Positions 6,627 to 15,220 of a DNA stretch of 35,264 bases are shown in pieces. Below the pieces are notes generated by a model. It did not search any database and was not told the origin of the DNA. It was given only the letters and a program-made list of their open reading frames with translations. Every line of letters starts with the position of its first letter. Position 1 is the stretch's first letter. A program made the translations under genes and the position numbers. This DNA comes from an uncultured Bacilli bacterium (GTDB lineage Bacteria > Bacillota_I > Bacilli_A > RF39 > UBA660): the NCBI GenBank assembly GCA_947595045.1, contig CANQEN010000006.1:1-35264 (forward strand). The letters are read 5' to 3'.

Positions 6627-7106
6627 ATGGAAAAATTTAATCGGGCACTTCGTGGGTATGATCCAGATGAAGTTAATAAATTCCTCGATCAAGTAATTGC
6701 TCAAGTTGAAAAGATGATTGAAGAAATGAAAGATAAAGATCGTGAGATTGCCCTTAGAGATGCTAAAATAGAGGAATTGACTAATGAGGTTAACAAAACG
6801 ACTCATCTTAAGGAAAAATTAGCGCAATATGAGCGAATGGAAGGTACTTTAAATAGAGCTATTGTTATGGCACAAAAGACATCTGATCAAATCAAGGCTA
6901 ATGCTTATAAAGAACGTGACATGATATTAGATTCAGCTAAGAAGAACGCTAATCAAATTGTAAATGAATCACTTTTGAAAGCTGAAAAAGCTGAGATGGA
7001 AGCTCATATGTTAAAGCGTAATATTAATGTGTTTAAGAAGAAATTACGTGATATTATTGAAACACAGTTAGAATTGGTAGAAGATATTGAGAAAGTAGAT
7101 TTTTAA
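6627..7106 (+). CDS. divIVA: DivIVA-family division/polarity protein
   Basis: The 159-residue protein starts at ATG 6627, with AGAGG at 6614-6618; GTG 6618 and ATG 6621 are in frame but overlap this site. The N-terminal part FNRALRGYDPDEVNKFLDQVI is the DivIVA lipid-binding domain signature, although the usual N-terminal DI..K.F segment is shortened. The rest is long coiled coil (about residues 25-150, rich in Glu, Lys and Ala). DivIVA oligomers sense negative membrane curvature at septa and poles and recruit division and wall-synthesis proteins. Position between sepF and ileS is conserved in Bacillota. It has its own palindrome-associated promoter; the T-box leader begins a few nucleotides after the stop. 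Confidence 0.93.
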   Translation: MEKFNRALRGYDPDEVNKFLDQVIAQVEKMIEEMKDKDREIALRDAKIEELTNEVNKTTHLKEKLAQYERMEGTLNRAIVMAQKTSDQIKANAYKERDMILDSAKKNANQIVNESLLKAEKAEMEAHMLKRNINVFKKKLRDIIETQLELVEDIEKVDF

Positions 7107-7110
7107 AGCA

Positions 7111-7301
7111 GATGATAGAGACGGTATATTAGGAATATGCATAGAGAACTTGTGGTTGGTGTAAACAAGTGAGGAATAATATATAGATCACTCTAGATGT
7201 TTTCTTATGAAACGGCAACGCGTTATAGTTTTAAGTGCATAATAATATTATGAAGAAGGGTGGTAACGCTCAATTGAGTCCCTTTGTCATAATATTTTTT
7301 T
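7111..7301 (+). promoter_or_regulatory. Isoleucine T-box riboswitch
   Basis: The base of stem I pairs TAGAG (7116-7120) with CTCTA (7191-7195). The specifier codon sits just before the 3' arm as ATC (7187-7189) followed by A, decoding isoleucine. The T-box AGGGTGGTAACGC is at 7257-7269; its TGGT would pair with the ACCA end of uncharged tRNA-Ile. The competing terminator pairs 7244-7260 with 7280-7296 and is followed by T at 7294-7301. Uncharged tRNA-Ile should favour antitermination and expression of the exchanger and ileS downstream. Confidence 0.93.
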
Positions 7302-7317
7302 ATTACTAGGAGGTTTT

Positions 7318-8268
7318 ATGATACTATCAATAATTATGCTTATTGTAGGCTTCTTTTTACTAATTAAAGGGGCTGATATATTTGTAGATGGTTCCTCTAA
7401 TATGGCTGCTCATTTTAAAATATCTAAAATGATAATAGGTCTTACCATTGTGGCTTTTGGAACATCTGCTCCTGAATTAGCTATTAGTATCAAGTCTTTA
7501 TTAGCTGGTAGTGGGGATATAGTACTGGGAAATGTGATTGGTAGTAATATTATCAATATTTTACTGATATTAGGTGTTTCATCATTGTTTCACACTTTAA
7601 ATGTTAAAAATAACACGGTAAAAAAAGAGTTACCTATTGTTATGTTATTTACTGTTTTACTATCGGTTTTAATGATTGATAATGTCTTCGATAGCAATAT
7701 GGTATCTACATTTACTAGGAGTGATGGTGTTATATTATTACTATTTTTCTCCATTTATATATATTATTTAATATCAATGATGCGTAATAGAGTCAATGAT
7801 GATATTGATACTAATAATATATCAGTAGCACAATCATCTATATTTATTGTACTAGGTCTAATTGGGATTGTTTTTGGTAGTAATTTAGTTGTTGATTCAG
7901 CTACTAAAATTGCTCATAGTATAGGTATTAGTGAACGTTTAATATCATTAACTATCATTGCTTTTGGAACATCTCTACCAGAATTAGTAACTAGTATTAT
8001 GGCAACTGTTAAGGGCGAATATGATATAGCTATTGGAAATGTAGTTGGTAGTAACATCTTTAATATAGGTATTGTCTTAGGATTACCTATAGCTATATTT
8101 GGTGGTATTGGTCATATAGCTTTTAATTATCTTGATTTAATAATAATGTTATTAGCATCTATTTTATTATTTGTTTTTTCATTTAATGATCGCAAATTAA
8201 CTAAAATAGAGGGTGTAGTTATGTTATTAATATTTACGGTATATTATACCTATATAATTGTTGGTTAG
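7318..8268 (+). CDS. CaCA-family sodium/calcium (cation) exchanger
   Basis: The 316-residue integral membrane protein has two inverted alpha repeats: GLTIVAFGTSAPEL (41-54) with GNVIGSN (71-77), and LTIIAFGTSLPEL (about 209-221) with GNVVGSN (about 240-246). The GTS.PE signature with acidic Glu and the GN..GSN motif form the ion-binding core of K+-dependent or bacterial YrbG-type Na+/Ca2+ exchangers. About ten transmembrane helices are expected. Start ATG 7318 follows AGGAGG (7307-7312). It sits immediately after the Ile T-box terminator and 12 nt before ileS, so its transcription should be governed by isoleucyl-tRNA charging, an uncommon arrangement for an ion exchanger. The transported cation cannot be decided from sequence. 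Confidence 0.93.
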   Translation: MILSIIMLIVGFFLLIKGADIFVDGSSNMAAHFKISKMIIGLTIVAFGTSAPELAISIKSLLAGSGDIVLGNVIGSNIINILLILGVSSLFHTLNVKNNTVKKELPIVMLFTVLLSVLMIDNVFDSNMVSTFTRSDGVILLLFFSIYIYYLISMMRNRVNDDIDTNNISVAQSSIFIVLGLIGIVFGSNLVVDSATKIAHSIGISERLISLTIIAFGTSLPELVTSIMATVKGEYDIAIGNVVGSNIFNIGIVLGLPIAIFGGIGHIAFNYLDLIIMLLASILLFVFSFNDRKLTKIEGVVMLLIFTVYYTYIIVG

Positions 8269-8280
8269 GAGGTTATGTAT

Positions 8281-11200
8281 ATGAAATTTGAAGAATTAGA
8301 TAAAAGACGCAATAGTGAAGTAGAAACATCACTATGTGATAAATTTATCAAAGAAGATTTATTAAATAAAACAATTGAAAATCGTAAAGATAGTGAAGAT
8401 TTTGTTTTTTATGATGGGCCAGCAACGGCTAATGGAATGCCAGGGGTACATCATATTTTAGCTAAATTATTGAAAGATACTTTTTGTAAATATAAAACGA
8501 TGAAAGGTTATCGTGTTTTAAGAAAAGTTGGTTGGGATACCCATGGTTTACCAGTAGAAGTTCAAGTTGAAAAAGAACTAGGATTTAATGGTAAAGGTGA
8601 TATTGAAAAATATGGTATCAAAGAATTTAATGAAAAATGTCGTGAAAGTGTTTGGAAAAACGAAGCAGCCTTTAAAGATTTTACTAATAAAATAGGACAA
8701 TTTATTGATTTAGATCATCCATATATAACTTATGATAATAATTATATTGAAACAGAATGGTGGATATTAAAGAAATTCTTTGAGGAAGGTTTAATTTATA
8801 ATGGGCTTAAAATATTACCATATTGTCCAAGATGTGGTACTGGTTTAGCTAGTCATGAAGTTGCTCAGGGATATAAAGAAATTACCGTTAATACAGTAAC
8901 AGTTCCTTTTAAAGTTAAAAATCAAGAAAATACTTATTTACTTATTTGGACAACAACACCATGGACCCTTATGTCTAATGTAGCTGCTTGTGTTAATCCT
9001 AATGAAAAGTATGTTAAATGTCTATCAAAGGGATATAATTTTATTGTTGCTGATAAATTATCACACCAGGTATTAGGGGATGATTTTGAAGTAGTAGAAG
9101 AATATATGGGTAAAGATTTAGAGTATTTAGAATATGAACAATATATGGATATTTTACCCGTTAATAAAAAAGCTTTTTATGTTGTTTGTGATGACTATGT
9201 AACAATGGAAGATGGTACAGGAATTGTTCATATTGCTCCTGCTTTTGGTCAAGATGACTATGAAGTTGGTTTAAAATATGACTTACCAGTTTTAAATCCT
9301 GTTGATGAAAATGGTTGTTATACCGAAGGTCCTTGGAAAGGACGTTTAGTTGTTGATAGTGAATTAGAGATAGAAATAATTAAATATTTAAGTGAACAAG
9401 ATAAAATATTTAAAAAACAAAAAATGATTCATAATTATCCTCACTGTTGGCGTTGTAAGACTCCTTTAGTTTACTATTCTAAACCAAGCCTATACATTAA
9501 AGTAACAGCTTTTAAAGATAAAATAATTGAAGCTAACAAAACAGTTAATTGGTATCCTGATTATGTTGGTGAAAAAAGATTTGGTAATTGGTTAGATAAT
9601 TTAAATGATTGGGCTATTTCTAGAAATCGTTATTGGGGAACACCAATACCGTTATGGGAATGTGAATGTGGTCATCAAGAAATGATTGGCTCACGTCAAG
9701 AATTAGTAGAAAAAAGTATTGAAGACATTGATGAAACAATTGAATTACATCGCCCATATGTTGATGATGTTCATCTTAAATGTCCTGTGTGTGGCAAAGC
9801 AATGTCTCGTATTAAAGAAGTAATGGATTGTTGGTTTGATTCTGGGTCAATGCCGTTTGCTCAATATCACTATCCATTTGAAAATAAAGAATTATTTGAA
9901 CAACAATTTCCAGCTGATTTTATTAGTGAAGGTATTGATCAAACAAGAGGTTGGTTTTATTCCCTATTAGTTATCTCTACTTTTGTTATGGGAAAAAGCC
10001 CATATAAAAATGTGCTAGTTAATGATTTAATAACGGATAAATATGGTCATAAGATGCATAAGAGTAAAGGTAATGCGGTTGAACCATTTACCGTAATTGA
10101 AAAGTATGGTGCCGATCCAATTAGATGGTATATGTTATATACATCACCTGTTTGGACACCATTACGTTTTGATGAAGATGGTATTAAAGAGGTACAATCT
10201 AAATTCTTTAATACGTTAAAAAATACTTATACTTTCTTTAGTATGTATGCTAATATTGATAATATTGATCCAAGTCAATATGAAATTGATTATAAAGATT
10301 TAGATGAAATAGATAAATGGTTAATATCTAAATATAATAAATTAGTACTTAATGTAACTAAAAGTATGGATAACTACGATTTAACAACTAGTACTAGAAT
10401 GATTCAAAATTTTGTAGTAGAAGATCTATCTAACTGGTATATTAGACGTAATCGAAGAAGATTTTGGTCTAGTCAAAATGATACTTCTAAATTAGCTGTT
10501 TATAAAGTTACTTATGATATTTTAATTGGTATATGTAAATTAATAGCGCCAATTGTACCATTTACAAGTGATGAAATATATACTAAATTAACAAAAGAGG
10601 AATCAGTTCATTTAGCTGACTATCCAGTAGGTGATGAAAAATTAATCAACGAAAGAATCGAAGAGAGAATGGATTTAGTAAGAGATTTAATCAGTTTAGG
10701 TCGAAATATTCGTGAAGAAGTTAAAATAAAGGTAAGACAACCATTAACAGAAGCTTTAATTGATGCTAAAAATGAAACTTTAATTGGTGATTTAGTTGAT
10801 TTAATCAAAGAAGAATTAAATGTTAAGGAAGTTAAATTTATTAAAGATACAGAAAACTATATGAATTTTATCGTTAAACCTAATTTTAAAGAAGTAGGTA
10901 AAATATTTGGACCACTTATGAAAGAATTTCAAACTAAATTATTAACTTTAAGTATTGCTGATATTACTAAACTACAAAATAATGAAACTATCAATATGAC
11001 TATAGGTGATAAAGAATATGATATTGGCTTTAATATGGTTGATATTAGAACCGATTCTAAAGAAGGCTTTGATGTAGCAACTGATTCTAATAATTTTATT
11101 ATTTTAAATACGGAACTTACTGATGAATTAATTAAGGAAGGTATTGCTCGTGAAATGGTTAGTAAAGTTCAAAATTTACGAAAAACAAAAGATTTTGATA

Positions 11201-11379
11201 TAGCTGATCGAATAACTTTATACTATAATGGTGATGATGAAGTAACAGAAGCTATTACTATGTTTAGTGATTTTGTAAAAAATGAAACTTTATCAGTTGA
11301 TATTATTGTTAAATTTAATTTGACAGAAGAAGTTGATTTAAATGGGCATCAAACTTATATTGATATCGAAAAAGTATAA
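8281..11379 (+). CDS. ileS: Isoleucyl-tRNA synthetase, long (type 2) form
   Basis: This class Ia synthetase of 1,032 residues charges tRNA-Ile. ATG 8281 is preferred over ATG 8275 because AGGAGG (8267-8272) lies 8 nt before it. Seen: YDGPATANGMPGVHHILAKLLKD with the HIGH-equivalent at about 55-58 reading GVHH, GWDTHGLPVE after it, the CP1 editing domain (TTTPWTL near 222, GTGIVHIAPAFGQDD near 314), KMHKSKGN near 592 as the KMSKS loop, anticodon-binding region NWYIRRNRRRFW and a C-terminal DUF5915-type domain (REMVSKVQNLRK). Length and C-terminal domain place it with the eukaryote-like type 2 enzymes, often less sensitive to mupirocin; that phenotype is inference. Co-transcribed with the exchanger under the Ile T-box. 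Confidence 0.96.
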   Translation: MKFEELDKRRNSEVETSLCDKFIKEDLLNKTIENRKDSEDFVFYDGPATANGMPGVHHILAKLLKDTFCKYKTMKGYRVLRKVGWDTHGLPVEVQVEKELGFNGKGDIEKYGIKEFNEKCRESVWKNEAAFKDFTNKIGQFIDLDHPYITYDNNYIETEWWILKKFFEEGLIYNGLKILPYCPRCGTGLASHEVAQGYKEITVNTVTVPFKVKNQENTYLLIWTTTPWTLMSNVAACVNPNEKYVKCLSKGYNFIVADKLSHQVLGDDFEVVEEYMGKDLEYLEYEQYMDILPVNKKAFYVVCDDYVTMEDGTGIVHIAPAFGQDDYEVGLKYDLPVLNPVDENGCYTEGPWKGRLVVDSELEIEIIKYLSEQDKIFKKQKMIHNYPHCWRCKTPLVYYSKPSLYIKVTAFKDKIIEANKTVNWYPDYVGEKRFGNWLDNLNDWAISRNRYWGTPIPLWECECGHQEMIGSRQELVEKSIEDIDETIELHRPYVDDVHLKCPVCGKAMSRIKEVMDCWFDSGSMPFAQYHYPFENKELFEQQFPADFISEGIDQTRGWFYSLLVISTFVMGKSPYKNVLVNDLITDKYGHKMHKSKGNAVEPFTVIEKYGADPIRWYMLYTSPVWTPLRFDEDGIKEVQSKFFNTLKNTYTFFSMYANIDNIDPSQYEIDYKDLDEIDKWLISKYNKLVLNVTKSMDNYDLTTSTRMIQNFVVEDLSNWYIRRNRRRFWSSQNDTSKLAVYKVTYDILIGICKLIAPIVPFTSDEIYTKLTKEESVHLADYPVGDEKLINERIEERMDLVRDLISLGRNIREEVKIKVRQPLTEALIDAKNETLIGDLVDLIKEELNVKEVKFIKDTENYMNFIVKPNFKEVGKIFGPLMKEFQTKLLTLSIADITKLQNNETINMTIGDKEYDIGFNMVDIRTDSKEGFDVATDSNNFIILNTELTDELIKEGIAREMVSKVQNLRKTKDFDIADRITLYYNGDDEVTEAITMFSDFVKNETLSVDIIVKFNLTEEVDLNGHQTYIDIEKV

Positions 11380-11384
11380 AATAG

Positions 11385-11425
11385 AACAAATAATTGATAA
11401 TTTAATTCAATTATTTGTTTTTTTT
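11385..11425 (+). terminator. Terminator after ileS
   Basis: Perfect 13-bp inverted repeat AACAAATAATTGA / TCAATTATTTGTT (11385-11397 and 11407-11419), followed by eight T. Confidence 0.9.
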
Positions 11426-11438
11426 AATAAAAATATGA

Positions 11439-11444
11439 TATACT
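11439..11444 (+). promoter_or_regulatory. thyX promoter -10 box
   Basis: TATACT with TTGTTT at 11415-11420 as a possible -35 (18-nt spacer, overlapping the ileS terminator). The predicted start is near 11451, giving a leader of about 100 nt. Confidence 0.5.
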
Positions 11445-11450
11445 AGTATT

Positions 11451-11549
11451 AGTTATCTTATAAGAATAGTATTGAAATACTTCTAATTATTTCATTAAAT
11501 CATAGATAACTTCAAAGAATAAGAAGGGAAATAATTAGGAGGTTTTTTT
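11451..11549 (+). promoter_or_regulatory. Structured leader that can sequester the thyX ribosome-binding site
   Basis: Positions 11480-11493 pair with 11528-11541 over 14 bp (one G-U), burying the AGGAGG at 11537-11542. A second helix, AGTTATCT (11451-11458) with AGATAACT (11504-11511), crosses the first, so the two form a pseudoknot or are alternatives. A small hairpin (463-466 and 469-472 paired with 477-484 of 11,4xx) uses the same bases as the start of the sequestering strand, so it would compete with it. This layout suggests translational control of thyX by a ligand, protein or temperature. I do not recognise a known riboswitch class. Confidence 0.6.
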
Positions 11550-12752
11550 ATGAAAAATGTAAAATTAAGAATAGATCTTTTACCCAATTTATTCTTAAAA
11601 AATGATGGAACTTTTGATAAGGATGAGGCTATTAAGTTGTGTGGGAAAATAGCTGGTGTTTGTTATGATAAGGAAGGTTTTGTCCACTTAGAAAATGAAC
11701 CAATTGATAAAACAATGCGTAGAGTGTCAATGACCATTAATAATGGTCATCATAGTGTCTATGATCATGTTACTGTAAATTTAAATTTACAAAATATACC
11801 TAAAATTTTAGCCATGGTTATTAATAATGAGAAACAATATACAACTAGTGAAAAGTCAGCTAGATATACACCAGTACAACGAAAAGAAGGCTCAATTATT
11901 ACAGAATATGAAGAAAAACTTTATAATAAATGGATTAATATATTTAAAATTAAGATTAAAGAACAATATGGGTATATTTATAATGATTCTAAAATTCAAA
12001 AACTAGCACAAGAAAATGCTAGATATTTAGTAACGGTATTTATGCCAACACAAATGATTTATTCTACTTCTTTAAGACAAATTAATTATATTGCTTCTTG
12101 GATGAGAGATTATATAGATGAGGTTAATATCAATGATTTGTTTGAATTAAAGTTAGCTTATTATATGAGACAATTTCTAGATGAATTATATAGATTGAAT
12201 GTCTTAGATAAAAGACTTATGAAAAATGAAAAATATAGAAAAATATCTTTATTTGGTAGTAATTTAGATAAAAAAGAAGAATATTTTGGTGATGTGTATT
12301 CTACTATTTATAAAGGATCTTTTGCTCAACTTGCTCAAGCTCATAGACATAGAACAATTGATTATCAAATTGAATTGTTAGATAAAAAAGAATATTTTGT
12401 ACCACCAATTATTGCAGATGATCAAATGTGTGTTGATGAATGGCTTGGAGATATGCAAATAGTTAAAGGTGTAAATCCTCAAGGAGAACTTGTTAAAATA
12501 AGTGAAATGGGAAAATATGATGATTTTATTTTAAAATGTAAGGAAAGATTATGTTCAGCAGCACAACTTGAAATTATGTCACAAACAAGAGAAACATTAT
12601 TAAAATATAAGAAGGCATTGGAAGAATCTAATAGTCCTCTTGCAGTAGATATTGAAAGATATTCTCATGGTGCGAGATGTACATTCCCTGATTTTACATG
12701 TTCTTCTGATTGTAAATTTAAAGAAGGTAAGACTTTAATTAGAAAGGTTTAA
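11550..12752 (+). CDS. thyX: Double-length ThyX-type thymidylate synthase
   Basis: The protein has 400 residues; ordinary ThyX has about 210-260. The N-terminal half follows ThyX (HHSVYDHVTVNLNL near 67-80, SARYTP at 103-108, then ENARYLVTVFMPTQMIYSTSLRQINYIASWM near 155-185), but the canonical RHR of the dUMP/FAD motif is replaced by INNE at 91-94. The C-terminal half has an RHR motif, AHRHRTIDYQIEL (264-276), followed by YFVPP and a second helical region ending in a Cys-containing tail (377, 384, 388). It looks like two ThyX domains in tandem with the motif residues divided between them. ThyX methylates dUMP using methylene-THF and FAD. The next gene, 2 nt away, is dTMP kinase, which supports this role. 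Whether it is catalytic is inferred. AGGAGG at 11537-11542 fixes the start. Confidence 0.8.
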   Translation: MKNVKLRIDLLPNLFLKNDGTFDKDEAIKLCGKIAGVCYDKEGFVHLENEPIDKTMRRVSMTINNGHHSVYDHVTVNLNLQNIPKILAMVINNEKQYTTSEKSARYTPVQRKEGSIITEYEEKLYNKWINIFKIKIKEQYGYIYNDSKIQKLAQENARYLVTVFMPTQMIYSTSLRQINYIASWMRDYIDEVNINDLFELKLAYYMRQFLDELYRLNVLDKRLMKNEKYRKISLFGSNLDKKEEYFGDVYSTIYKGSFAQLAQAHRHRTIDYQIELLDKKEYFVPPIIADDQMCVDEWLGDMQIVKGVNPQGELVKISEMGKYDDFILKCKERLCSAAQLEIMSQTRETLLKYKKALEESNSPLAVDIERYSHGARCTFPDFTCSSDCKFKEGKTLIRKV

Positions 12753-12754
12753 TT

Positions 12755-13420
12755 ATGAATCAAAAGAAATTAATCGTAGTGGAAGGATCATGTGATGGTA
12801 TTGGTAAAACAACTCAATTTGAACTACTTGCTAACCGATTAAGAAAAGAACATTATACAATAGTAACGCATCATTTTCCATCATACGGTACTTACCAAGG
12901 TAATCCTGTTGAAAAATATTTACAAGGAGAATATGGCCAACCTAAAGATTTGTCTCCTTATTTTGTCAATAGTCTCTATGCCCTTGATAGATCTATTACT
13001 TGGTATAATGATTTAAAGGAAAAGTATGATAAAGGCAACCTTATTCTATTAGATAGGTATACTACATCTAGTATTATTTATCAATCAGCACTCATAAAAG
13101 ATCCTAATCAAAAGAAATATTTTATTGATTATGTATGTGATTTTGAATATAATAAATTGGGAATTCCTAAACCTGATAAAGTTATTTTTCTTCATGCCCC
13201 TTTTGATATGACTACAGAACTTCGAAATAATCGTAAACAAAATGAAGGGGTATCTAATGATATTCATGAACAAGATTTATCATTTATGCGTGATGTATAT
13301 AAAAGTGCTCTTTTTGTAGCTGATTACTTAGGCTGGGATAAAATTGAATGTAGTTATAATAATCAGATGCGAAGTATTGATGACATTCATCAAGACATAT
13401 ATCAATTAGTAAAAAAATAA
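12755..13420 (+). CDS. tmk: Thymidylate kinase
   Basis: The 221-residue P-loop kinase phosphorylates dTMP to dTDP. The Walker A loop is GSCDGIGKTTQ (11-21), the DRY motif LLDRYTTSSIIYQSA lies near 97-111 as in dTMP kinases, and PDKVIFL precedes the lid-like region TELRNNRKQN. It starts 2 nt after the thyX stop, so the two are almost certainly translated from one mRNA and carry out consecutive steps of dTTP synthesis. The acidic residue within the P-loop (Asp14) is as in Tmk (G.DG.GKTT). The region after the P-loop (HHFPSYGTYQGNPV) fits the dTMP-binding segment with a Pro/Tyr pattern. No nearby tmk paralogue is visible. A deoxynucleoside kinase is a less likely alternative. Confidence 0.9.
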   Translation: MNQKKLIVVEGSCDGIGKTTQFELLANRLRKEHYTIVTHHFPSYGTYQGNPVEKYLQGEYGQPKDLSPYFVNSLYALDRSITWYNDLKEKYDKGNLILLDRYTTSSIIYQSALIKDPNQKKYFIDYVCDFEYNKLGIPKPDKVIFLHAPFDMTTELRNNRKQNEGVSNDIHEQDLSFMRDVYKSALFVADYLGWDKIECSYNNQMRSIDDIHQDIYQLVKK

Positions 13421-13425
13421 AATTT

Positions 13426-13453
13426 GAAAATGTTTAATCATTTTCTTTTTTTT
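13426..13453 (+). terminator. Terminator after tmk
   Basis: GAAAATG / CATTTTC (13426-13432 and 13439-13445), loop TTTAAT, then eight T. A second A/T-rich hairpin (13477-13495, AAAAAAG-AGTC-CTTTTTT) follows. Confidence 0.8.
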
Positions 13454-13527
13454 GGATAAAGATGTAAATAAATGTCAAAAAAGAGTCCTTTTTTTATTAC
13501 ATATAAAAAAAACAAAGTAAAATAGTG

Positions 13528-13533
13528 TATAAT
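13528..13533 (+). promoter_or_regulatory. Promoter -10 box for the GNAT-ABC operon
   Basis: TATAAT, 40 nt before the GNAT start codon, in an A-rich tract without a recognisable -35. Confidence 0.45.
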
Positions 13534-13572
13534 TATAACAAGATATGGTAGTATCATAGAGAGGAGAAATAG

Positions 13573-14022
13573 ATGGATAAAATAGATGTAAGTTTTAGAT
13601 TAGCTAATTTAGATGATGTGGTTGATATTATAACTTTATGTAATGAATGTTTTGAAGAAAATACGCCTTTAGAATATGCTACTAAAGTTTTTGAAGATAC
13701 TATGCATGATAAAAATCAAATCTATTTAGTAGGAACTGTAGATAATAAAATAATAGCTCATACTAAAATTACGGTTATACCTACAATTTACAAAAATATG
13801 AATACTTATGCCATTTTAAATCATGTATGTGTTAAACCAGAATATCGTCGACATAATATAGCTACTCAAATGTTGGATGAAGTGACTAAAATATGTAAAG
13901 AAAAGGATTGTAAAGTAATGGAATTATGGTCTAATAATTTTAGAGTGCCTGCTCATTCATGTTATAAAAAATATGGTTTTAAAGTAGTTGATGCTAAATT
14001 TTTTTCTAAAAAAATAGATTAA
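13573..14022 (+). CDS. GNAT-family N-acetyltransferase
   Basis: This 149-residue protein has the GNAT fold order: FRLANLDDVVDIITLCNECF (beta1-alpha1), IYLVGTVDNKIIAHTKITVIP (beta2-3), LNHVCVKPEYRRHNIATQML (beta4 and the acetyl-CoA pyrophosphate loop R-R-H-N-I-A at about 96-101) and ELWSNNFRVPAHSCYKKYGFKV (motif B). Acetyl-CoA-dependent transfer to an amine is the family reaction; the substrate cannot be told. Start ATG 13573 has GAGAGGAG at 13559-13566. It is the first gene of an apparent four-gene operon with a membrane protein (17 nt gap), an ABC exporter and a HAD hydrolase, which may mean modification of an exported or toxic small molecule, but this is only contextual. Confidence 0.88.
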   Translation: MDKIDVSFRLANLDDVVDIITLCNECFEENTPLEYATKVFEDTMHDKNQIYLVGTVDNKIIAHTKITVIPTIYKNMNTYAILNHVCVKPEYRRHNIATQMLDEVTKICKEKDCKVMELWSNNFRVPAHSCYKKYGFKVVDAKFFSKKID

Positions 14023-14038
14023 AAAAGGAGTTAGATTT

Positions 14039-15220
14039 ATGAAGATAAGTAATGTTTATATCGGTGGTTGGTTTCAAAGAACAATGTTACAATTATCCGA
14101 AATATATGATTTTTTAAGAGAAGCAAAAACGCAATTAAATTTGGATCAAGATAAATTAAATGAATATCGTAAAAATTTAGGAATAGGTAAAATTGATTAT
14201 GGGGTATCAGGTGAGGAGTATATTGAATTTACAACTAATGAAAATATTTCTGTCAAAATATTTGAAGATGGACTTATCGTTTTAAATAATACTAATGTTA
14301 GTGAAAGTACTTTATTTGCTGATATTGATCATGTAACGGATTATTATGAAAATAAATTATCTCCAGCTTTTAGTTATATATTTAGTTTAGGAGCTCCGGT
14401 TCCTAAAGAATTAGCTAGTATTGAAAATGTATATCCTTATTTTGTAGTATGTGATAATGTAAGTAAAAATGATATTTCTGATCTATTATCTAGGACAGAA
14501 AAACAAAAATATTTTGAATTTAATAATGATAATTATGATGTTATTAGAGGCGATAAATATTATTTTATCAATAATAAGAAAAAAACATTTGAAAATATTG
14601 AAAGATATATTGAAGAACAAATTTTTATTAGAGAATTTAAAGGACAATTACATCGTTATTTAAATTTACATCGTATTATTTGGGAAAAAATTGATGAAGT
14701 AAAAGAAAATGCCAATGTTAAGGGCTCTGATATTGTAAAATTTACAACTAAATTAGAGGGATATGCTAAAACTATTAATTTAATTGATGGAAGAATTAAT
14801 CAAATGAGTACTTATATTGCTACTCGTGAAAAAATTGCTAAAAGTGATGCTGAATTAGCTGAATTTTTACAAATATCGGGTTACAGATACGAGACATTAA
14901 GAGATACCCTAGATTATATCAAATATTTATGGGATATGACTCAAAACTATGTATCATCAGCTCAAAAATTATTTGATGGAATTAAACAAGATGTAACTAA
15001 TAAATCAGTTGATAGTTTAACTATTGTAACGAGTATGAGTGCAGGGGCATCTATTATTGCTTTATTGACAGAAACAGCACCCGAATTTACTATATTTGGA
15101 GTTATTTATTTCTTTATTTTAGCTCTTTTAGGTTGGTCATCAACGAGAATTTTATCAGCAATTGCTAAAAGAAGAAAATATGAAGTATCTGATATTGAAT
15201 ATGAGAAGGATATAAAATAA
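14039..15220 (+). CDS. Unidentified protein with C-terminal membrane hairpin
   Basis: I do not recognise this 393-residue protein. An acidic soluble N-terminal part (1-190) is followed by a long helical, probably coiled-coil segment (about 195-320, with EEQIFIREFKGQLHRYLNLHRIIWEKI and regularly spaced hydrophobics). Two hydrophobic helices (about 325-345 and 350-368) are separated by a short acidic turn, and a basic-acidic cytosolic tail ends it. This soluble domain-stalk-two-helix layout resembles CorA-like or RMND1/DUF155-like proteins, but the GMN motif of CorA is absent, so that is topology only. Stop TAA is directly followed by the ATG of the ABC exporter, indicating tight coupling. RBS AAAAGGAG at 14023-14030. 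Confidence 0.75.
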   Translation: MKISNVYIGGWFQRTMLQLSEIYDFLREAKTQLNLDQDKLNEYRKNLGIGKIDYGVSGEEYIEFTTNENISVKIFEDGLIVLNNTNVSESTLFADIDHVTDYYENKLSPAFSYIFSLGAPVPKELASIENVYPYFVVCDNVSKNDISDLLSRTEKQKYFEFNNDNYDVIRGDKYYFINNKKKTFENIERYIEEQIFIREFKGQLHRYLNLHRIIWEKIDEVKENANVKGSDIVKFTTKLEGYAKTINLIDGRINQMSTYIATREKIAKSDAELAEFLQISGYRYETLRDTLDYIKYLWDMTQNYVSSAQKLFDGIKQDVTNKSVDSLTIVTSMSAGASIIALLTETAPEFTIFGVIYFFILALLGWSSTRILSAIAKRRKYEVSDIEYEKDIK

